Counted from the stretch's first letter, positions 34,662 through 44,104 are shown. The stretch: 64,000 nt of DNA from Salisaeta longa DSM 21114 (GCF_000419585.1 NZ_ATTH01000001.1:2829001-2893000), one strand, 5' to 3'. Notes: generated from the sequence alone by a model not told the origin. A program made the numbers and translations.

Positions 34662-35972
34662 ATGTCTTGGTCGGTTGCCCTGCTACGGGGCCTCTTTGGT
34701 GTTGCTGTCTTTCTCGGAATTGCGGTGCTCTTTTCGAGCAACCGCAAAGCCATCAACTGGCGGTTGGTGGGGGCCGGGCTGGGCCTGCAGATCGTCTTTG
34801 CACTGCTCGTGCTTAAAACCGCCCCGGGGGCCGCGCTGTTCGACGCGATTGCTCAGGGCTTCCGCGACCTGCTGGCGTTTACGTACGACGGCTCCACGTT
34901 CATCTTTGGCGATCTGGGAAGCCCCGAGGGCGGCAACATCTTCGCCTTTCAGGTGCTGCCCACCATCATCTTTTTTGCCTCGCTGATGAGCGTGCTGTAC
35001 TACCTGGGCGTGGTGCAGCCGCTGGTGCGCGGGATGGGCTGGCTGATGCAAAAGGCCATGGGCATCTCCGGCGCCGAGTCGCTGTCGGCCGCGGCCAACG
35101 TCTTCATTGGGCAGACCGAGGCGCCGCTGGTGGTGAAGCCGTACGTGCCAGACATGACGCGCAGCGAGCTTATGACGCTCATGGTGGGGGGCATGTCAAC
35201 CATCGCGGGCGGCGTGCTGGCGGCCTACATCAGCTTTTTGGGCGGCGAGTCGGAAGCCAGTCAGGTGCTCTTTGCCAAGCATCTCCTCTCGGCGTCCATT
35301 ATGAGCGCGCCGGCTGCGATTGTCATGGCCAAGATCCTGATCCCGGAAACGGGCACGCCCGAAACGGCCGGGGCGGTAGAGATCAGCTACGAAGACGAGA
35401 ACGGAGGCGTCATTGAGGCAGCGGCCAATGGCGCGGCCGAGGGGCTCACGCTGGCGCTCAACGTGGGGGCGATGCTGCTGGCGTTCATTGCGCTGATTGG
35501 CGTGGTAAACGCCGGGCTGAGCTGGCTGGGCGCGCCCAGCATTGGCGACGTGACGCTCTACAACCTGAACGCGCTGGTCGCCGACTGGTCGGGCGGGCGC
35601 TTCGAGGCGCTCACCTTGCAGTCCATCTTCGGCTTCTTGTTTGCCCCTTTGGCGTGGGCCATGGGCGTGCCGGCGGCCGACATCCTTAGCTTTGGCACGC
35701 TGCTGGGCGAAAAGATTGCAGTGAACGAGTTTGTGGCGTATGCCTCGCTCCGCGATCTCAAAGATGTGATGACGCAGCGGTCGATGATCATCGGGACGTA
35801 CGCGCTGTGCGGCTTTGCCAACTTCTCGTCGATCGCGATTCAGATTGGTGGCATTGGCGGCATTGCGCCGTCGCGCAAGAGCGAGATTGCGTCGCTGGGG
35901 CTGCGGGCGGTGCTGGGCGGCGCGCTGTCGTCGTGGCTCACGGCGACCATTGCGGGCGTGCTCGTGGCGTAG
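34662..35972 (+). CDS. Concentrative nucleoside transporter (NupC/CNT family)
   Basis: 436 residues with about eight to ten membrane segments. The CNT signatures SAAANVFIGQTEAPLVVKPY, KIAVNEFVAY and CGFANFSSIAIQIGG are present, which form the nucleoside and sodium or proton site. It imports nucleosides across the inner membrane driven by an ion gradient. The hydrophilic loop at about 230-250 is rich in Glu. It begins 84 bases after the peptidase gene and is followed by a strong hairpin. Confidence 0.95.
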   Translation: MSWSVALLRGLFGVAVFLGIAVLFSSNRKAINWRLVGAGLGLQIVFALLVLKTAPGAALFDAIAQGFRDLLAFTYDGSTFIFGDLGSPEGGNIFAFQVLPTIIFFASLMSVLYYLGVVQPLVRGMGWLMQKAMGISGAESLSAAANVFIGQTEAPLVVKPYVPDMTRSELMTLMVGGMSTIAGGVLAAYISFLGGESEASQVLFAKHLLSASIMSAPAAIVMAKILIPETGTPETAGAVEISYEDENGGVIEAAANGAAEGLTLALNVGAMLLAFIALIGVVNAGLSWLGAPSIGDVTLYNLNALVADWSGGRFEALTLQSIFGFLFAPLAWAMGVPAADILSFGTLLGEKIAVNEFVAYASLRDLKDVMTQRSMIIGTYALCGFANFSSIAIQIGGIGGIAPSRKSEIASLGLRAVLGGALSSWLTATIAGVLVA

Positions 35973-35992
35973 CGGATCGCGAACGCTCCGGC

Positions 35993-36039
35993 CAAAAACA
36001 AAAAACGCCCCGACGAGTGTTGCGGCTCGTCGGGGCGTT
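35993..36039 (-). terminator. Rho-independent terminator hairpin between nupC-like gene and lpd
   Basis: A perfect 14-bp stem (36004-36017 with 36026-36039; AACGCCCCGACGAG and its complement) encloses an eight-base loop. On the minus strand it is followed by a T-rich run (TTTTTTGTTTTTGG at 36005-35992), the classical form for a transcript leaving lpd. On the plus strand it lacks a T-run but may still stop transcription of the transporter gene. Confidence 0.85.
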
Positions 36040-36067
36040 GCCGTGCGGTATAGCGCGGGCGGCGGTT

Positions 36068-36229
36068 GGGCTGTGTTTAAAAACACCTCGCGGACTGCGC
36101 CCGGTTGGAGAGCCGTTGCTGCTGCGTTGTTCTGCATCGCTGTAGGCCCGCTACCCCTGCTTCGAACGCCTTGCAGCTTCGGCTTCCCCCCTCGGGCTCG
36201 CGCTCACGTTGATTTTTCAAACACAGCCT
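36068..36229 (-). mobile_element. MITE-like element, copy B (162 bp, inverted relative to copy A)
   Basis: On the minus strand this copy starts AGGCTGTGTTTGA at 36229 and ends TTAAACACAGCCC at 36068 (11 of 13 terminal bases pair). The body includes the CTACAGCGATGCAGAACAAC stretch shared with copy A. It lies between lpd and its terminator hairpin. The A and G of the lpd TAG stop codon are the first two bases of the element. Confidence 0.75.
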
Positions 36230-37646
36230 AGATGTTGATGGGCTCGCCGTATGCCACGCGGGTTGCTTCCATGATGGACTCCGAGAGGGTGGGATGCGGG
36301 TGCATCGCCTCCATAATCTCGTGGCCGGTGGTTTCGAGCTTCCGGGCGGTGACCACCTCGGCAATGAGCTCGGTGGCGTCGTGCCCAATGATGTGGCAGC
36401 CGAGGAATTCGCCGTACTTCTTGTCGTAAATGGTCTTGACGAAGCCTTCGGTATGGCCCAGGGCGGCGGCTTTTCCGCTGGCCTTGAACGGGAATTTTCC
36501 GACCATCACGTCGTAGCCCGCTTCCTTCGCGGCGTCCTCGGTATAGCCGACCGAAGCGATCTGCGGCTGGCAGTAGGTGCAGCCCGGCACGTTGTTGTAG
36601 TCGATGGGGCGCACGTCGTGGCCCGCGATCTTCTCGATGCACAAGATGCCTTCGTGGCTGGCCTTATGCGCAAGCCAGGGGCCGCCGGCCACGTCGCCAA
36701 TGGCATACACACCGTCTACGTTGGTGCGAAAGAACTCGTCGACCTCAATCTTGCCGGGTGCCGTCTCCACGCCCACGGCATCGAGGCCCACATCCTCAAT
36801 GTTGCCCACAACGCCGACCGCCGAGAGGATCTGGTCGCACGCAATGTGCTCGGTGCCGCTGTCTGTTTCCACCTCAACCGAGAGCGCATCGCCGTCTTCT
36901 GCGTAGCCCTGCACGCGCGCATCGGTCATCACGTTGATGCCCATGCGGCGGTAGGCCTTCGCCAGCTCCTTCGACACGTCGGCATCTTCATTGGGCACCA
37001 TGCGGTCTTGCACCTCAATGATGGTCACCTCGGTGCCCATGTTGTGGTAGAAGTAGCCAAACTCCACGCCAATGGCGCCGGCACCCACAATCACGAGCCG
37101 GTCGGGCTGGTCGGTTTGTAGCATGGCCTCGGTCGAGGAGATCACGTGCTCGCCGTCAAACGGAAGCGGCGGAATCTCGCGGGGCCGCGCGCCGGTGGCC
37201 ACAATGATGTGATCGGCCTGCACGGTGGTTTCCTCGCCAATCTCCTCGCCGTCCATGTTGGTCGACGGCGTCACCTCCACCGTATCGGGGGCCGTGAGGC
37301 GCCCGTGCCCGTAGATGACATCAATCTTGTTCTTCTTCATGAGGAACTGCACGCCGCTGTTCATCTTGGAGGCGGCGCCGCGGCTGCGCTCAATCACTTT
37401 GGGGAAGTCCGGCGTGATGGAGCCCTCAACGGTCAGGCCGTAATCGCCAAAGTGTTGGGCGTCGTAGGCCATTTCGGCGCTCTTGAGCAGCGCCTTGGTG
37501 GGAATGCATCCGACGTTTAGACAGACGCCCCCCAGTTTGTCTTTTTCGATGATGGCGGTGTTCATGCCGAGTTGAGAGGCGCGGATGGCGGTTTCGTAGC
37601 CGCCTGGCCCGCTGCCAATTACGACGCAGTCGTATCGCGTAGCCAT
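36228..37646 (-). CDS. lpd: Dihydrolipoyl dehydrogenase
   Basis: 472 residues. The E3 flavoprotein reoxidises dihydrolipoamide in 2-oxoacid dehydrogenase and glycine cleavage complexes. FAD site GSGPGG (11-16), redox disulfide Cys42/Cys47 (CLNVGCIPTK), NAD site GAGAIGVEFGYFY, the second FAD motif GVYAIGDVAG and the C-terminal HPHPTLSE His-Glu pair are all intact. The ATG at 37646 is chosen because the FAD fold begins there, although the frame remains open for another 700 bases upstream. E1 and E2 genes are not nearby. The stop codon is partly made of the TIR element. Confidence 0.96.
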   Translation of the reverse strand: MATRYDCVVIGSGPGGYETAIRASQLGMNTAIIEKDKLGGVCLNVGCIPTKALLKSAEMAYDAQHFGDYGLTVEGSITPDFPKVIERSRGAASKMNSGVQFLMKKNKIDVIYGHGRLTAPDTVEVTPSTNMDGEEIGEETTVQADHIIVATGARPREIPPLPFDGEHVISSTEAMLQTDQPDRLVIVGAGAIGVEFGYFYHNMGTEVTIIEVQDRMVPNEDADVSKELAKAYRRMGINVMTDARVQGYAEDGDALSVEVETDSGTEHIACDQILSAVGVVGNIEDVGLDAVGVETAPGKIEVDEFFRTNVDGVYAIGDVAGGPWLAHKASHEGILCIEKIAGHDVRPIDYNNVPGCTYCQPQIASVGYTEDAAKEAGYDVMVGKFPFKASGKAAALGHTEGFVKTIYDKKYGEFLGCHIIGHDATELIAEVVTARKLETTGHEIMEAMHPHPTLSESIMEATRVAYGEPINI

Positions 37647-37773
37647 GTTAGATGCGTTTGCGTGCAGAGGAATGTGCGTGCGCATGGTGAAATACAGCCT
37701 GCGGGTGGGCGTTCCCATCGGGCGGCTGGCGCGGGGGCGTAAGCTTTGGTAAAAACGGAGCCAGGGCGCGGCG

Positions 37774-38994
37774 CTACCGGTCGCGCAGCCACGCCACGGG
37801 GTTGGTTGAGGTGCCGCCGTCGGTGTCAAAGACGGCGAAGAAGAGCCCGGCGCCGCGAGGTTCGGTGCTGGTGCCCGCTTGCCCAAGCACCTCCCCGGCG
37901 GCCACTTGGTTGCCCACGGCAACGTACAGCGTCGAAAAGTTGCTGTACACCGATAGGTACTCGCCGTGCTGAACGACGAGGTAGGTGCCATAGCCCGGCA
38001 CAAAGTCGACATCCGAGACGGTGCCGTCAAACACGGCGTGCACGTCGGCCCGGGGGCGCGTGGCGATGAAGATGCCGGGGTGAAACGTGGTGGTGCCGTA
38101 CACCGGATCGCGGTGGTTGCCGTACGACTCGGTGATGGCGCCCGTGGCGGGCCACGGCAGATCGCCGCGGTTGCGCTGAAACGACGAGGAGAGGTTGGCG
38201 AAGCGGGCGGCCTCGGCCGCGGTGCGACTAGCGCTGCGGGTGCCGGCGCGGGCGTCGGCGATGAGGGCCTGGATGCGCTCTTGAAGGGCCTGGGCGGCCT
38301 GCTGCTTCTTCTCGATGTCGGCCTTGAGCGTAGAGCGCTTCTCGCGCAGCTCGGCAATGACGGCTTGCCGGTCGGCGCGCAAGCTGCGGAGGCGGTTGCG
38401 CTCGGCGCGGGCGTCGGCGAGGAGGCGCTGCGTGCGCGCCAGCGATGCGCTCAGCTTCTCACGCCGCTTCTCGATGGCCGACTGCGCCGTTAGAATGGCG
38501 CTGCGCCGCTGCTTCCGCTGCTCGGCAAACTGATGCAGGTAGCGGGCCCGCACCAGCATCTGGTTGATGGTTGAGGCCGAGAAGATGAGCGCCAGGTCGT
38601 GCAGGCGCCCGTACTTGTAGGCATGCGTGGCGCGGCGCTGGTACTCTTCCTTCAGCTCGGTAAGCCCCGAAGAGAGCGTGCGCAGCGTGTCGCGCAGGGC
38701 CGCCTGTTCCTCCTCCAGCTGATTCAGGCGCTGCTGGTAGGTGGCCACAAGCTCCTCACGCAAGGAAATTTCGCGCTGGATGCGCTCCAGCTTTTCGCGG
38801 GTGGCGGCCTCGGCCTCGGCGGCTTGTTCGAGCTGTTGCCGCTCGGTCTGGATCTGGCGCTTGAGGGCCGCGAGGCGCTCTTTGGTTTGTTGCTGTTCCT
38901 GCTGCACGGACGACTGCGCCCATGCCGTCGGCGCCGCGGCGGTGCTCCATCCAAGCAGCATGAGAAGGACCCAGCAGAAGCGGCGCATGCGCAT
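37774..38994 (-). CDS. EnvC-like LytM (M23) factor, catalytic residues missing
   Basis: 406 residues. A signal peptide (1-26) is followed by two long coiled-coil stretches (about 28-115 and 155-250, rich in Gln/Glu/Arg) and a C-terminal M23/LytM domain (about 280-406). The zinc-binding HxxxD motif reads HPGIF, so the Asp is lost. The usual YxHL is YSNFS and LHFE is LFFA, so at least three ligand or catalytic residues are changed. It should act as a non-enzymatic activator of a cell-wall amidase, as EnvC does. It is the last gene of a three-gene operon with the TPR and DUF4292 genes. Confidence 0.88.
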   Translation of the reverse strand: MRMRRFCWVLLMLLGWSTAAAPTAWAQSSVQQEQQQTKERLAALKRQIQTERQQLEQAAEAEAATREKLERIQREISLREELVATYQQRLNQLEEEQAALRDTLRTLSSGLTELKEEYQRRATHAYKYGRLHDLALIFSASTINQMLVRARYLHQFAEQRKQRRSAILTAQSAIEKRREKLSASLARTQRLLADARAERNRLRSLRADRQAVIAELREKRSTLKADIEKKQQAAQALQERIQALIADARAGTRSASRTAAEAARFANLSSSFQRNRGDLPWPATGAITESYGNHRDPVYGTTTFHPGIFIATRPRADVHAVFDGTVSDVDFVPGYGTYLVVQHGEYLSVYSNFSTLYVAVGNQVAAGEVLGQAGTSTEPRGAGLFFAVFDTDGGTSTNPVAWLRDR

Positions 38995-38997
38995 AGG

Positions 38998-39819
38998 CTA
39001 CTCGTCGACAGCAGAAAACGGATACGAGAGGCGCTGCACGTCGCCGTCAACCGTCAGGCGAAACGGCGGCAGCGCGGTGTTGAAGCGCATTTCCTTGTAC
39101 GCAATCTGGGCGCGGGTGCCATCGGCCGGCCGCCGAAAGGTAATGGATTGCGGCACCACCACGCCGCCTACGGTGGCAAAATCGCCAAAGCGGCGTTCCT
39201 CAACGATAGCCCCGTCGGCGCTGCGCTCCACGTACCGCAGCACGCGCCAGCGCGTGGGGTCGACGGTGTAGGTGCAGCAGCCACTGGGCGCGGTAATGAC
39301 GTAGTTCAGGCTGTCGGGGCCCACGGCGGTGGTCCAGCCGCCGCCCGCGGGCGGCGCAAGCAGGCCTGTCATGTTTGCAAACAGGGCGCGCGTAGCCACC
39401 GGAACGGGCAAAAACGATTGGGCTTCCTGCACGGTGCCGTACAGCAGCTGATTGTCGAGCCGGTTGTACACGTAGAAGCTGTCGGGCGTAAGGAGCATGC
39501 GCCCGGCCTCGATGCCCAGGAAAGCGTGCAAGCTCATGTAGAGCGAGTCGGCCCGGTCTTGGCGAATGCGCGCCGTGAACGACCCGTCGCGTGCTGGGGC
39601 GTCGATGCGCACGCGGGCCTCGGCCTGCAGGGTGCGTAGCGAGTCGGTGCCTGCGGCCACGCGCTGGTGAATCTGCGCGGTGGTGTGGTTCGGAAACGAC
39701 GCCGGCCGCGGGGCGCGCGCTTCACGCGGACCGCTACAGGCGAGGAGCAGCAGGGTGCTGACGCACAGCACGAGCAGCCAACGAAGAGGGCGCAGCATAG
39801 GCAAGGGGCGAGTGGACAT
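38998..39819 (-). CDS. DUF4292 lipoprotein
   Basis: 273 residues. The lipobox LLLAC (Cys at about 28) gives a lipoprotein. The rest has the alternating beta pattern of DUF4292, a LolA/LolB-like fold found in Bacteroidota, with LNYVITAPSG and VPQSITFRRPADG near the end. It may bind lipid or lipoprotein at the outer membrane. Its start directly abuts the stop of the TPR gene, and three bases separate it from the EnvC-like gene, so all three are co-transcribed. Confidence 0.85.
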   Translation of the reverse strand: MSTRPLPMLRPLRWLLVLCVSTLLLLACSGPREARAPRPASFPNHTTAQIHQRVAAGTDSLRTLQAEARVRIDAPARDGSFTARIRQDRADSLYMSLHAFLGIEAGRMLLTPDSFYVYNRLDNQLLYGTVQEAQSFLPVPVATRALFANMTGLLAPPAGGGWTTAVGPDSLNYVITAPSGCCTYTVDPTRWRVLRYVERSADGAIVEERRFGDFATVGGVVVPQSITFRRPADGTRAQIAYKEMRFNTALPPFRLTVDGDVQRLSYPFSAVDE

Positions 39820-41577
39820 TTACGGACGATGAGCCTGCAGCTTTTCCTGCAGGGTAGTGCGCGCCGGGGCGCGGCGGAGGGCTTCTTTCCACCAATGGCG
39901 CGCCTGGGCCGGCTGGTTGAGGGCCTGGTAGGCGTCGCCCAACCGCTCAAAGGCCACAGCAGGCGCATCGGTCTGCGCAACGGCGCGTTGGAGCACAGCG
40001 CGCGCCTTGGGATAACGCTGCTGGGCCAAATAGATCCGCCCCAGGGTGCTCAGGGCCTCGGCGTTGGTGGGTTGTTGGGCGACGGCGCGTTGGGCCAGTT
40101 GCCGGGCGTCGCCGAGGGCGCCGCGGTCGGCCAAGACCGAGGCGTACAGCACCAGCACCGGCGGATGCGCGCTGTCGAGGGCCAGGGCGCGCATGAACGC
40201 ATTGGTGGCGAGCGAGTCGCTGCCCAGCCGGTGATACAGCCGACCGATGGTTGCGTGGATCATGGCTACCGAAGGCGACGATAGCACACCGCGGGCGCTC
40301 GACGACTGGCGTGTGGCGCGTATCAGGTCGAGGGCTTCTTGAAAGCGCGCGAGCGCTGCCCGGTCGCGGTGCAGTGCCATGAGGGCTGATCCGGCGGTGC
40401 GCACCAGCATAATCTGTCCGGGGAACAAGAGCAGGCCCTCGTTGGCCATGTCGAGCGCCGCTTGTGGGCGACCGGCTCTCAAAAACGACTCGGCCGCCCG
40501 CTCCCAGTCGTCGGGGTGCCGGGGATCGGCGCGCAGCGCGTCTTGCAGAAGCGGCGCCGCCGCAGCGTATTGCTCCATGCTGTGCCGGATGGTGCCCAGC
40601 AGGTACGATGCGTCATTGTGGCCCGGTGCGCGCTCCAGCACACGTACAAGCAGCGCTGCAGCCCCCCGAAGCAGCGTCGAGTCGGGGGACGCGGTGGCCA
40701 GGGCCGTGTGGTACATCAGTTGGGCCTGCATGGCGAGCTCATCCGCCGAGGCCCCGCTGCGCTGCACGAGCTGTTGCATGAGCGTGTCGGCCTTGGCGGC
40801 CGCGCCTTGCCGGCGGTACAGGCTGGCCAGCCGGGTCATCACCTCCGGATTGTGGGGCAACTGCTCGGCGAGTTGCTCATACAGCGCAACAGCTTCCTGG
40901 GTGCGCCCGTGCGCGGCATAAAACTGCCCCAGCATGTTGCGGTAGCGCGGCTTGTGGGGCGCACGCACGATCAGGCGGCGCAGCGTCGATTCGATGCCCG
41001 CGGTATCGCCCACGGTGCGGTACAGCGCCAGCATCGCCGCCCACGTATCAACCGAGGGCTGAGCGGCCGTGGCGTAGGCCTCGTAGGCCGCAAGCGCGTC
41101 GTGGGGACGCCCGGCTTCGGCGAGTGCGGCGGCTCGGGCGCGGCGGTACCGCTGGTGCTGCGGATGGCGCTGCAGCAGCGTCTGGTAGGCGGCTGCGGCG
41201 TCGGTCCACCGATGCATAGCCTCCAGCTGCTTTGCCACCTGCGCGTGGTAAAACACGTTGCCGGGGGCTGCCGCGCGGGCCTTGCGGGCATAATGCAAGG
41301 CCGCTGCGTCCTCACCGCGGGCCGCGTGGGCATCCGACAGCGACGAGAGAATCGCGGCCTCTTGGGGGGCTAGCTCAAGCGCTTGCTCGTAATACGCGAT
41401 AGCGGCCGAGTAGTCTTCCGCAAAGGCGCGCGTCATGCCGCGCACAAACAGGCGCTGCGTCAGCCCGCTCACCGGTTCCTCCGCCTGCGCGGTTGCGGGT
41501 TGGGCCTGCACAGGCGCAGGCCACCCGCTTGCAAGCAGCCCGCAGCACAGCACAATGGCAACACGGAGACCCTTCAT
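39820..41577 (-). CDS. TPR-repeat protein, exported
   Basis: 585 residues. After a signal peptide (1 to about 25, ending PVQAQ), nearly the whole chain consists of tetratricopeptide repeats, about fourteen, with typical A-x3-Y and P spacing (for example AIAYYEQALELAPQEAAIL and YRNMLGQFYAAHGRTQEAVA). It is probably a periplasmic scaffold. TPR, DUF4292 and EnvC-like genes occur in this order in other Bacteroidota, which suggests a shared job in envelope or cell-wall assembly. The ATG at 41577 is preferred to an upstream codon at 41610. Confidence 0.87.
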   Translation of the reverse strand: MKGLRVAIVLCCGLLASGWPAPVQAQPATAQAEEPVSGLTQRLFVRGMTRAFAEDYSAAIAYYEQALELAPQEAAILSSLSDAHAARGEDAAALHYARKARAAAPGNVFYHAQVAKQLEAMHRWTDAAAAYQTLLQRHPQHQRYRRARAAALAEAGRPHDALAAYEAYATAAQPSVDTWAAMLALYRTVGDTAGIESTLRRLIVRAPHKPRYRNMLGQFYAAHGRTQEAVALYEQLAEQLPHNPEVMTRLASLYRRQGAAAKADTLMQQLVQRSGASADELAMQAQLMYHTALATASPDSTLLRGAAALLVRVLERAPGHNDASYLLGTIRHSMEQYAAAAPLLQDALRADPRHPDDWERAAESFLRAGRPQAALDMANEGLLLFPGQIMLVRTAGSALMALHRDRAALARFQEALDLIRATRQSSSARGVLSSPSVAMIHATIGRLYHRLGSDSLATNAFMRALALDSAHPPVLVLYASVLADRGALGDARQLAQRAVAQQPTNAEALSTLGRIYLAQQRYPKARAVLQRAVAQTDAPAVAFERLGDAYQALNQPAQARHWWKEALRRAPARTTLQEKLQAHRP

Positions 41578-41765
41578 GGCAGTAGAAAACCAGTGTGACA
41601 AAATCCACAAACAAAAACGGGAATGTTTGGGGCGAAGTTTCTCGCAAGAAGCGCGCCGCAGGCTTCATTGTCCACCAAAAATTACCGCGTGGGCATCGAC
41701 AATGGAAGCGGTTTCGGTTAGGTTGAAGCAATTGTGCGTTTCCTTTTCGCGAACACCTACGGGTC

Positions 41766-42623
41766 ATGACAACCATCGAACGCATCGCAGTAATTGGCGC
41801 CGGCACCATGGGCAACGGCATCGCCCACGTGTTTGCCCTGAACGGCTACCCCACCACGCTTGTGGATCTGGATGAGGAGATGTTGGCCAGCGGCGAGGCC
41901 ACCATCCAGAAAAACATGGCGCGGCAGGTCAAAAAGGAGGTCATCTCGGCCGACGAAAAAGCCGAAGCGCTGGGGCGGCTCACGCTCGAAACGGATCTGG
42001 CCGCGGGCGTATCAACGGCCGATCTGGTGATTGAGGCGGTAACCGAGAAGAACACGGTGAAGGCGGAGGTCTTTGCGTCGCTTGACGAGCACGCCCCCGA
42101 CACGGCCATCTTGGCGTCCAACACGTCGTCCATTTCCATCACGTGGCTCGGCGCCCAAACAGAGCGCCCGGAGCGCGTCATTGGCATGCACTTTTTCAAT
42201 CCGGTGCCGCTGATGGCGTTGGTGGAGGTGGTGCGCGGGCTGGAAACCACCGATGCGGTCTACGGCACCATCGAGGCGCTGGCCAAGGATCTGGGCAAGA
42301 CGCCGGTGGAGGTGGAAGACTTTCCGGGGTTTGTCTCCAACCGCATCCTCATGCCCATGATTAACGAGGCGGTGTACTGCGTGATGGAGGGCGTGGCCTC
42401 GGTGGAAGACATCGACACGGTGATGAAGCTGGGCATGAACCATCCCATGGGGCCGCTTACGCTGGCCGACTTCATTGGGCTGGACGTGTGTCTGGGCATC
42501 ATGGAAGTGCTGCACGGCGAGCTGGGTGACGACAAGTATCGTCCGTGCCCGCTGCTCAAAAAGAAAGTGACCGCAGGCCACTTGGGCCGGAAGTCGGGGC
42601 AAGGCTTTTACACCTACGATTAA
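41766..42623 (+). CDS. 3-hydroxybutyryl-CoA dehydrogenase
   Basis: 285 residues. It oxidises or forms 3-hydroxyacyl-CoA with NAD(P). The Rossmann motif [10 protein letters not shown] is at 11-20. SNTSSISIT and the catalytic [11 protein letters not shown] (His-Glu dyad region) follow, and [11 protein letters not shown] marks the C-terminal dimer domain. Single-domain length fits PaaH/Hbd-type enzymes used in short-chain fatty acid or polyhydroxybutyrate-related metabolism. DUF92 and LMW-PTP genes follow closely on the same strand. Confidence 0.94.
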   Translation: MTTIERIAVIGAGTMGNGIAHVFALNGYPTTLVDLDEEMLASGEATIQKNMARQVKKEVISADEKAEALGRLTLETDLAAGVSTADLVIEAVTEKNTVKAEVFASLDEHAPDTAILASNTSSISITWLGAQTERPERVIGMHFFNPVPLMALVEVVRGLETTDAVYGTIEALAKDLGKTPVEVEDFPGFVSNRILMPMINEAVYCVMEGVASVEDIDTVMKLGMNHPMGPLTLADFIGLDVCLGIMEVLHGELGDDKYRPCPLLKKKVTAGHLGRKSGQGFYTYD

Positions 42624-42632
42624 CCCCGTGCC

Positions 42633-43448
42633 ATGAACGGGCTGTGTGGCATCACCGGAGTTGCGTTGTACGGTGCGGCGCTGGCCGCGGGCGGCGTGTT
42701 TGGCGTTGGCGCCTACCGCTGGGGATGGCTTACGGGGCCGGCGGCGGCGTGGGCAGCCGGCATGGGGGCAACGCTCCTGATGGCGGGGCCCGCGTGGGCC
42801 GTGCCGGCGCTCGCGTTTTTTGGCGGCAGCACGGCTTGGTCGTGGGCCGGGCGGCGGGCGAAGGACGCGCTGGCGTATGCAGACGAATCCGGCAGGCGGC
42901 GTACGGCGCGTCAGGTGCTCGCCAACGGCGGGGTGGCCTGGCTGTGCGCGCTGGGTAGCCTGTGGAGCCCGCACCCGGTGTGGGCCGCGGCGGGTTGGGC
43001 GGCGCTCGCTGCCGCGGCAGCCGACACGTGGGCCACCGAGATTGGGGCGTGGGTTGGGCATGCGCCGCGGAATGCCTGGACGGGCCGTGGGCTCGCGCGC
43101 GGCGCGTCGGGCGGCATGACGTGGACCGGAAGTGCGGCGGCGGCAGCGGGAAGCCTGAGCGTTACGGCGCCGCTCTTGGGACTGGTGCCGCATGCGGCCT
43201 ACGACGCTGTGTTGCTCGCGGGCGTCGCGGGGGTGGGCGGCGCCATTGCCGATAGTCTGCTGGGCGCGACCGTGCAGGCCCGTTACCGCGATCCGGTAAG
43301 CGGCCTCCTCGTGGAGCACCCGCCGGCGCCCGGCAGCGCCCCCACCCGTGGATGGCCCCACCTGCGCAACGATGCGGTCAATCTGCTGGGGACGGGAACA
43401 GCCGCGCTCCTTGCGAGCAGTTACTACGTCCTCCTGCTTTCCTTTTAA
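42633..43448 (+). CDS. DUF92 membrane protein (VTE6-like)
   Basis: 271 residues, Ala/Gly/Trp-rich, with about six hydrophobic segments. RTARQVLANGGVAWL, the AAADTWATEIGAWVG segment and GGAIADSLLGA are the hallmarks of DUF92. The plant member VTE6 is a phytyl-phosphate kinase, so a polyprenyl- or alkyl-phosphate kinase role is possible, but the bacterial function is not established. It starts nine bases after the dehydrogenase gene. Confidence 0.85.
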   Translation: MNGLCGITGVALYGAALAAGGVFGVGAYRWGWLTGPAAAWAAGMGATLLMAGPAWAVPALAFFGGSTAWSWAGRRAKDALAYADESGRRRTARQVLANGGVAWLCALGSLWSPHPVWAAAGWAALAAAAADTWATEIGAWVGHAPRNAWTGRGLARGASGGMTWTGSAAAAAGSLSVTAPLLGLVPHAAYDAVLLAGVAGVGGAIADSLLGATVQARYRDPVSGLLVEHPPAPGSAPTRGWPHLRNDAVNLLGTGTAALLASSYYVLLLSF

Positions 43449-43463
43449 CGTGTTTGTGCGCTC

Positions 43464-43970
43464 ATGGCTGTTCAACTACCCATCCGCGTCATGTTTGTGT
43501 GCCTCGGCAACATCTGCCGCAGCCCGCTGGCCGAAGCCGCGTTTCGTGAGGCGGTGGCCGATGCGGGCCTTTCCGACCACTTTGCCATTGACTCGTCCGG
43601 GACGGGCGACTGGCACGTGGGCGATCCGGCCGACCGGCGCATGCGGCAGACGGCGCGCCGCCACGGCCTCTCGCTCGACGACCACCGGGCGTCGCAGTTT
43701 GCTGCGCGCGACCTGGTAGACTACGACCACATCTTCGTCATGGACAAGAGCAACCTGAACGATGTGCTCTACCTGGATGAAGCCGACGAATACAGCGGCA
43801 AGGTGCGGCTCTTTCGGGAGTTTGACCCCGAGCCCGGCGACTACCAGGTGCCCGATCCCTACCACGGCGGCCGCGAAGGCTTCGAAACCGTATACGCAAT
43901 GGTGGAGCGCACCGCCCGAAGCATCCGCGACCGTATGATTGACACCTACGAGTTGCCGGTCGAAGCATAA
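43464..43970 (+). CDS. Low-molecular-weight protein-tyrosine phosphatase
   Basis: 168 residues. The P-loop CLGNICRS (13-20) carries nucleophile Cys13 and Arg19. DPYHGG near 132-137 provides the general-acid Asp. SSGTGDWHVGDPADRRM is also typical. The family removes phosphate from tyrosine in kinases of capsule export systems or from small molecules. No tyrosine kinase (Wzc) gene is nearby. Confidence 0.93.
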   Translation: MAVQLPIRVMFVCLGNICRSPLAEAAFREAVADAGLSDHFAIDSSGTGDWHVGDPADRRMRQTARRHGLSLDDHRASQFAARDLVDYDHIFVMDKSNLNDVLYLDEADEYSGKVRLFREFDPEPGDYQVPDPYHGGREGFETVYAMVERTARSIRDRMIDTYELPVEA

Positions 43971-44104
43971 CGCATCGTGTGGTCGGGATTGCGGGGTTTC
44001 TTCAATTGAAATAAAACCGTAATACCAAAAGCGGCGGTGGGGCAATTCCGGGGGCGATGCGTGAGAGCAGCGCTTAACCCTTCCACCACCAATCCGCCGG
44101 TTTC

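Noticed and set aside
37647-38357. N-terminal extension of lpd
   Set aside because: The frame stays open, but it overlaps the EnvC-like gene in another frame and encodes Pro/Ser-rich noise; the FAD fold begins at the ATG at 37646.
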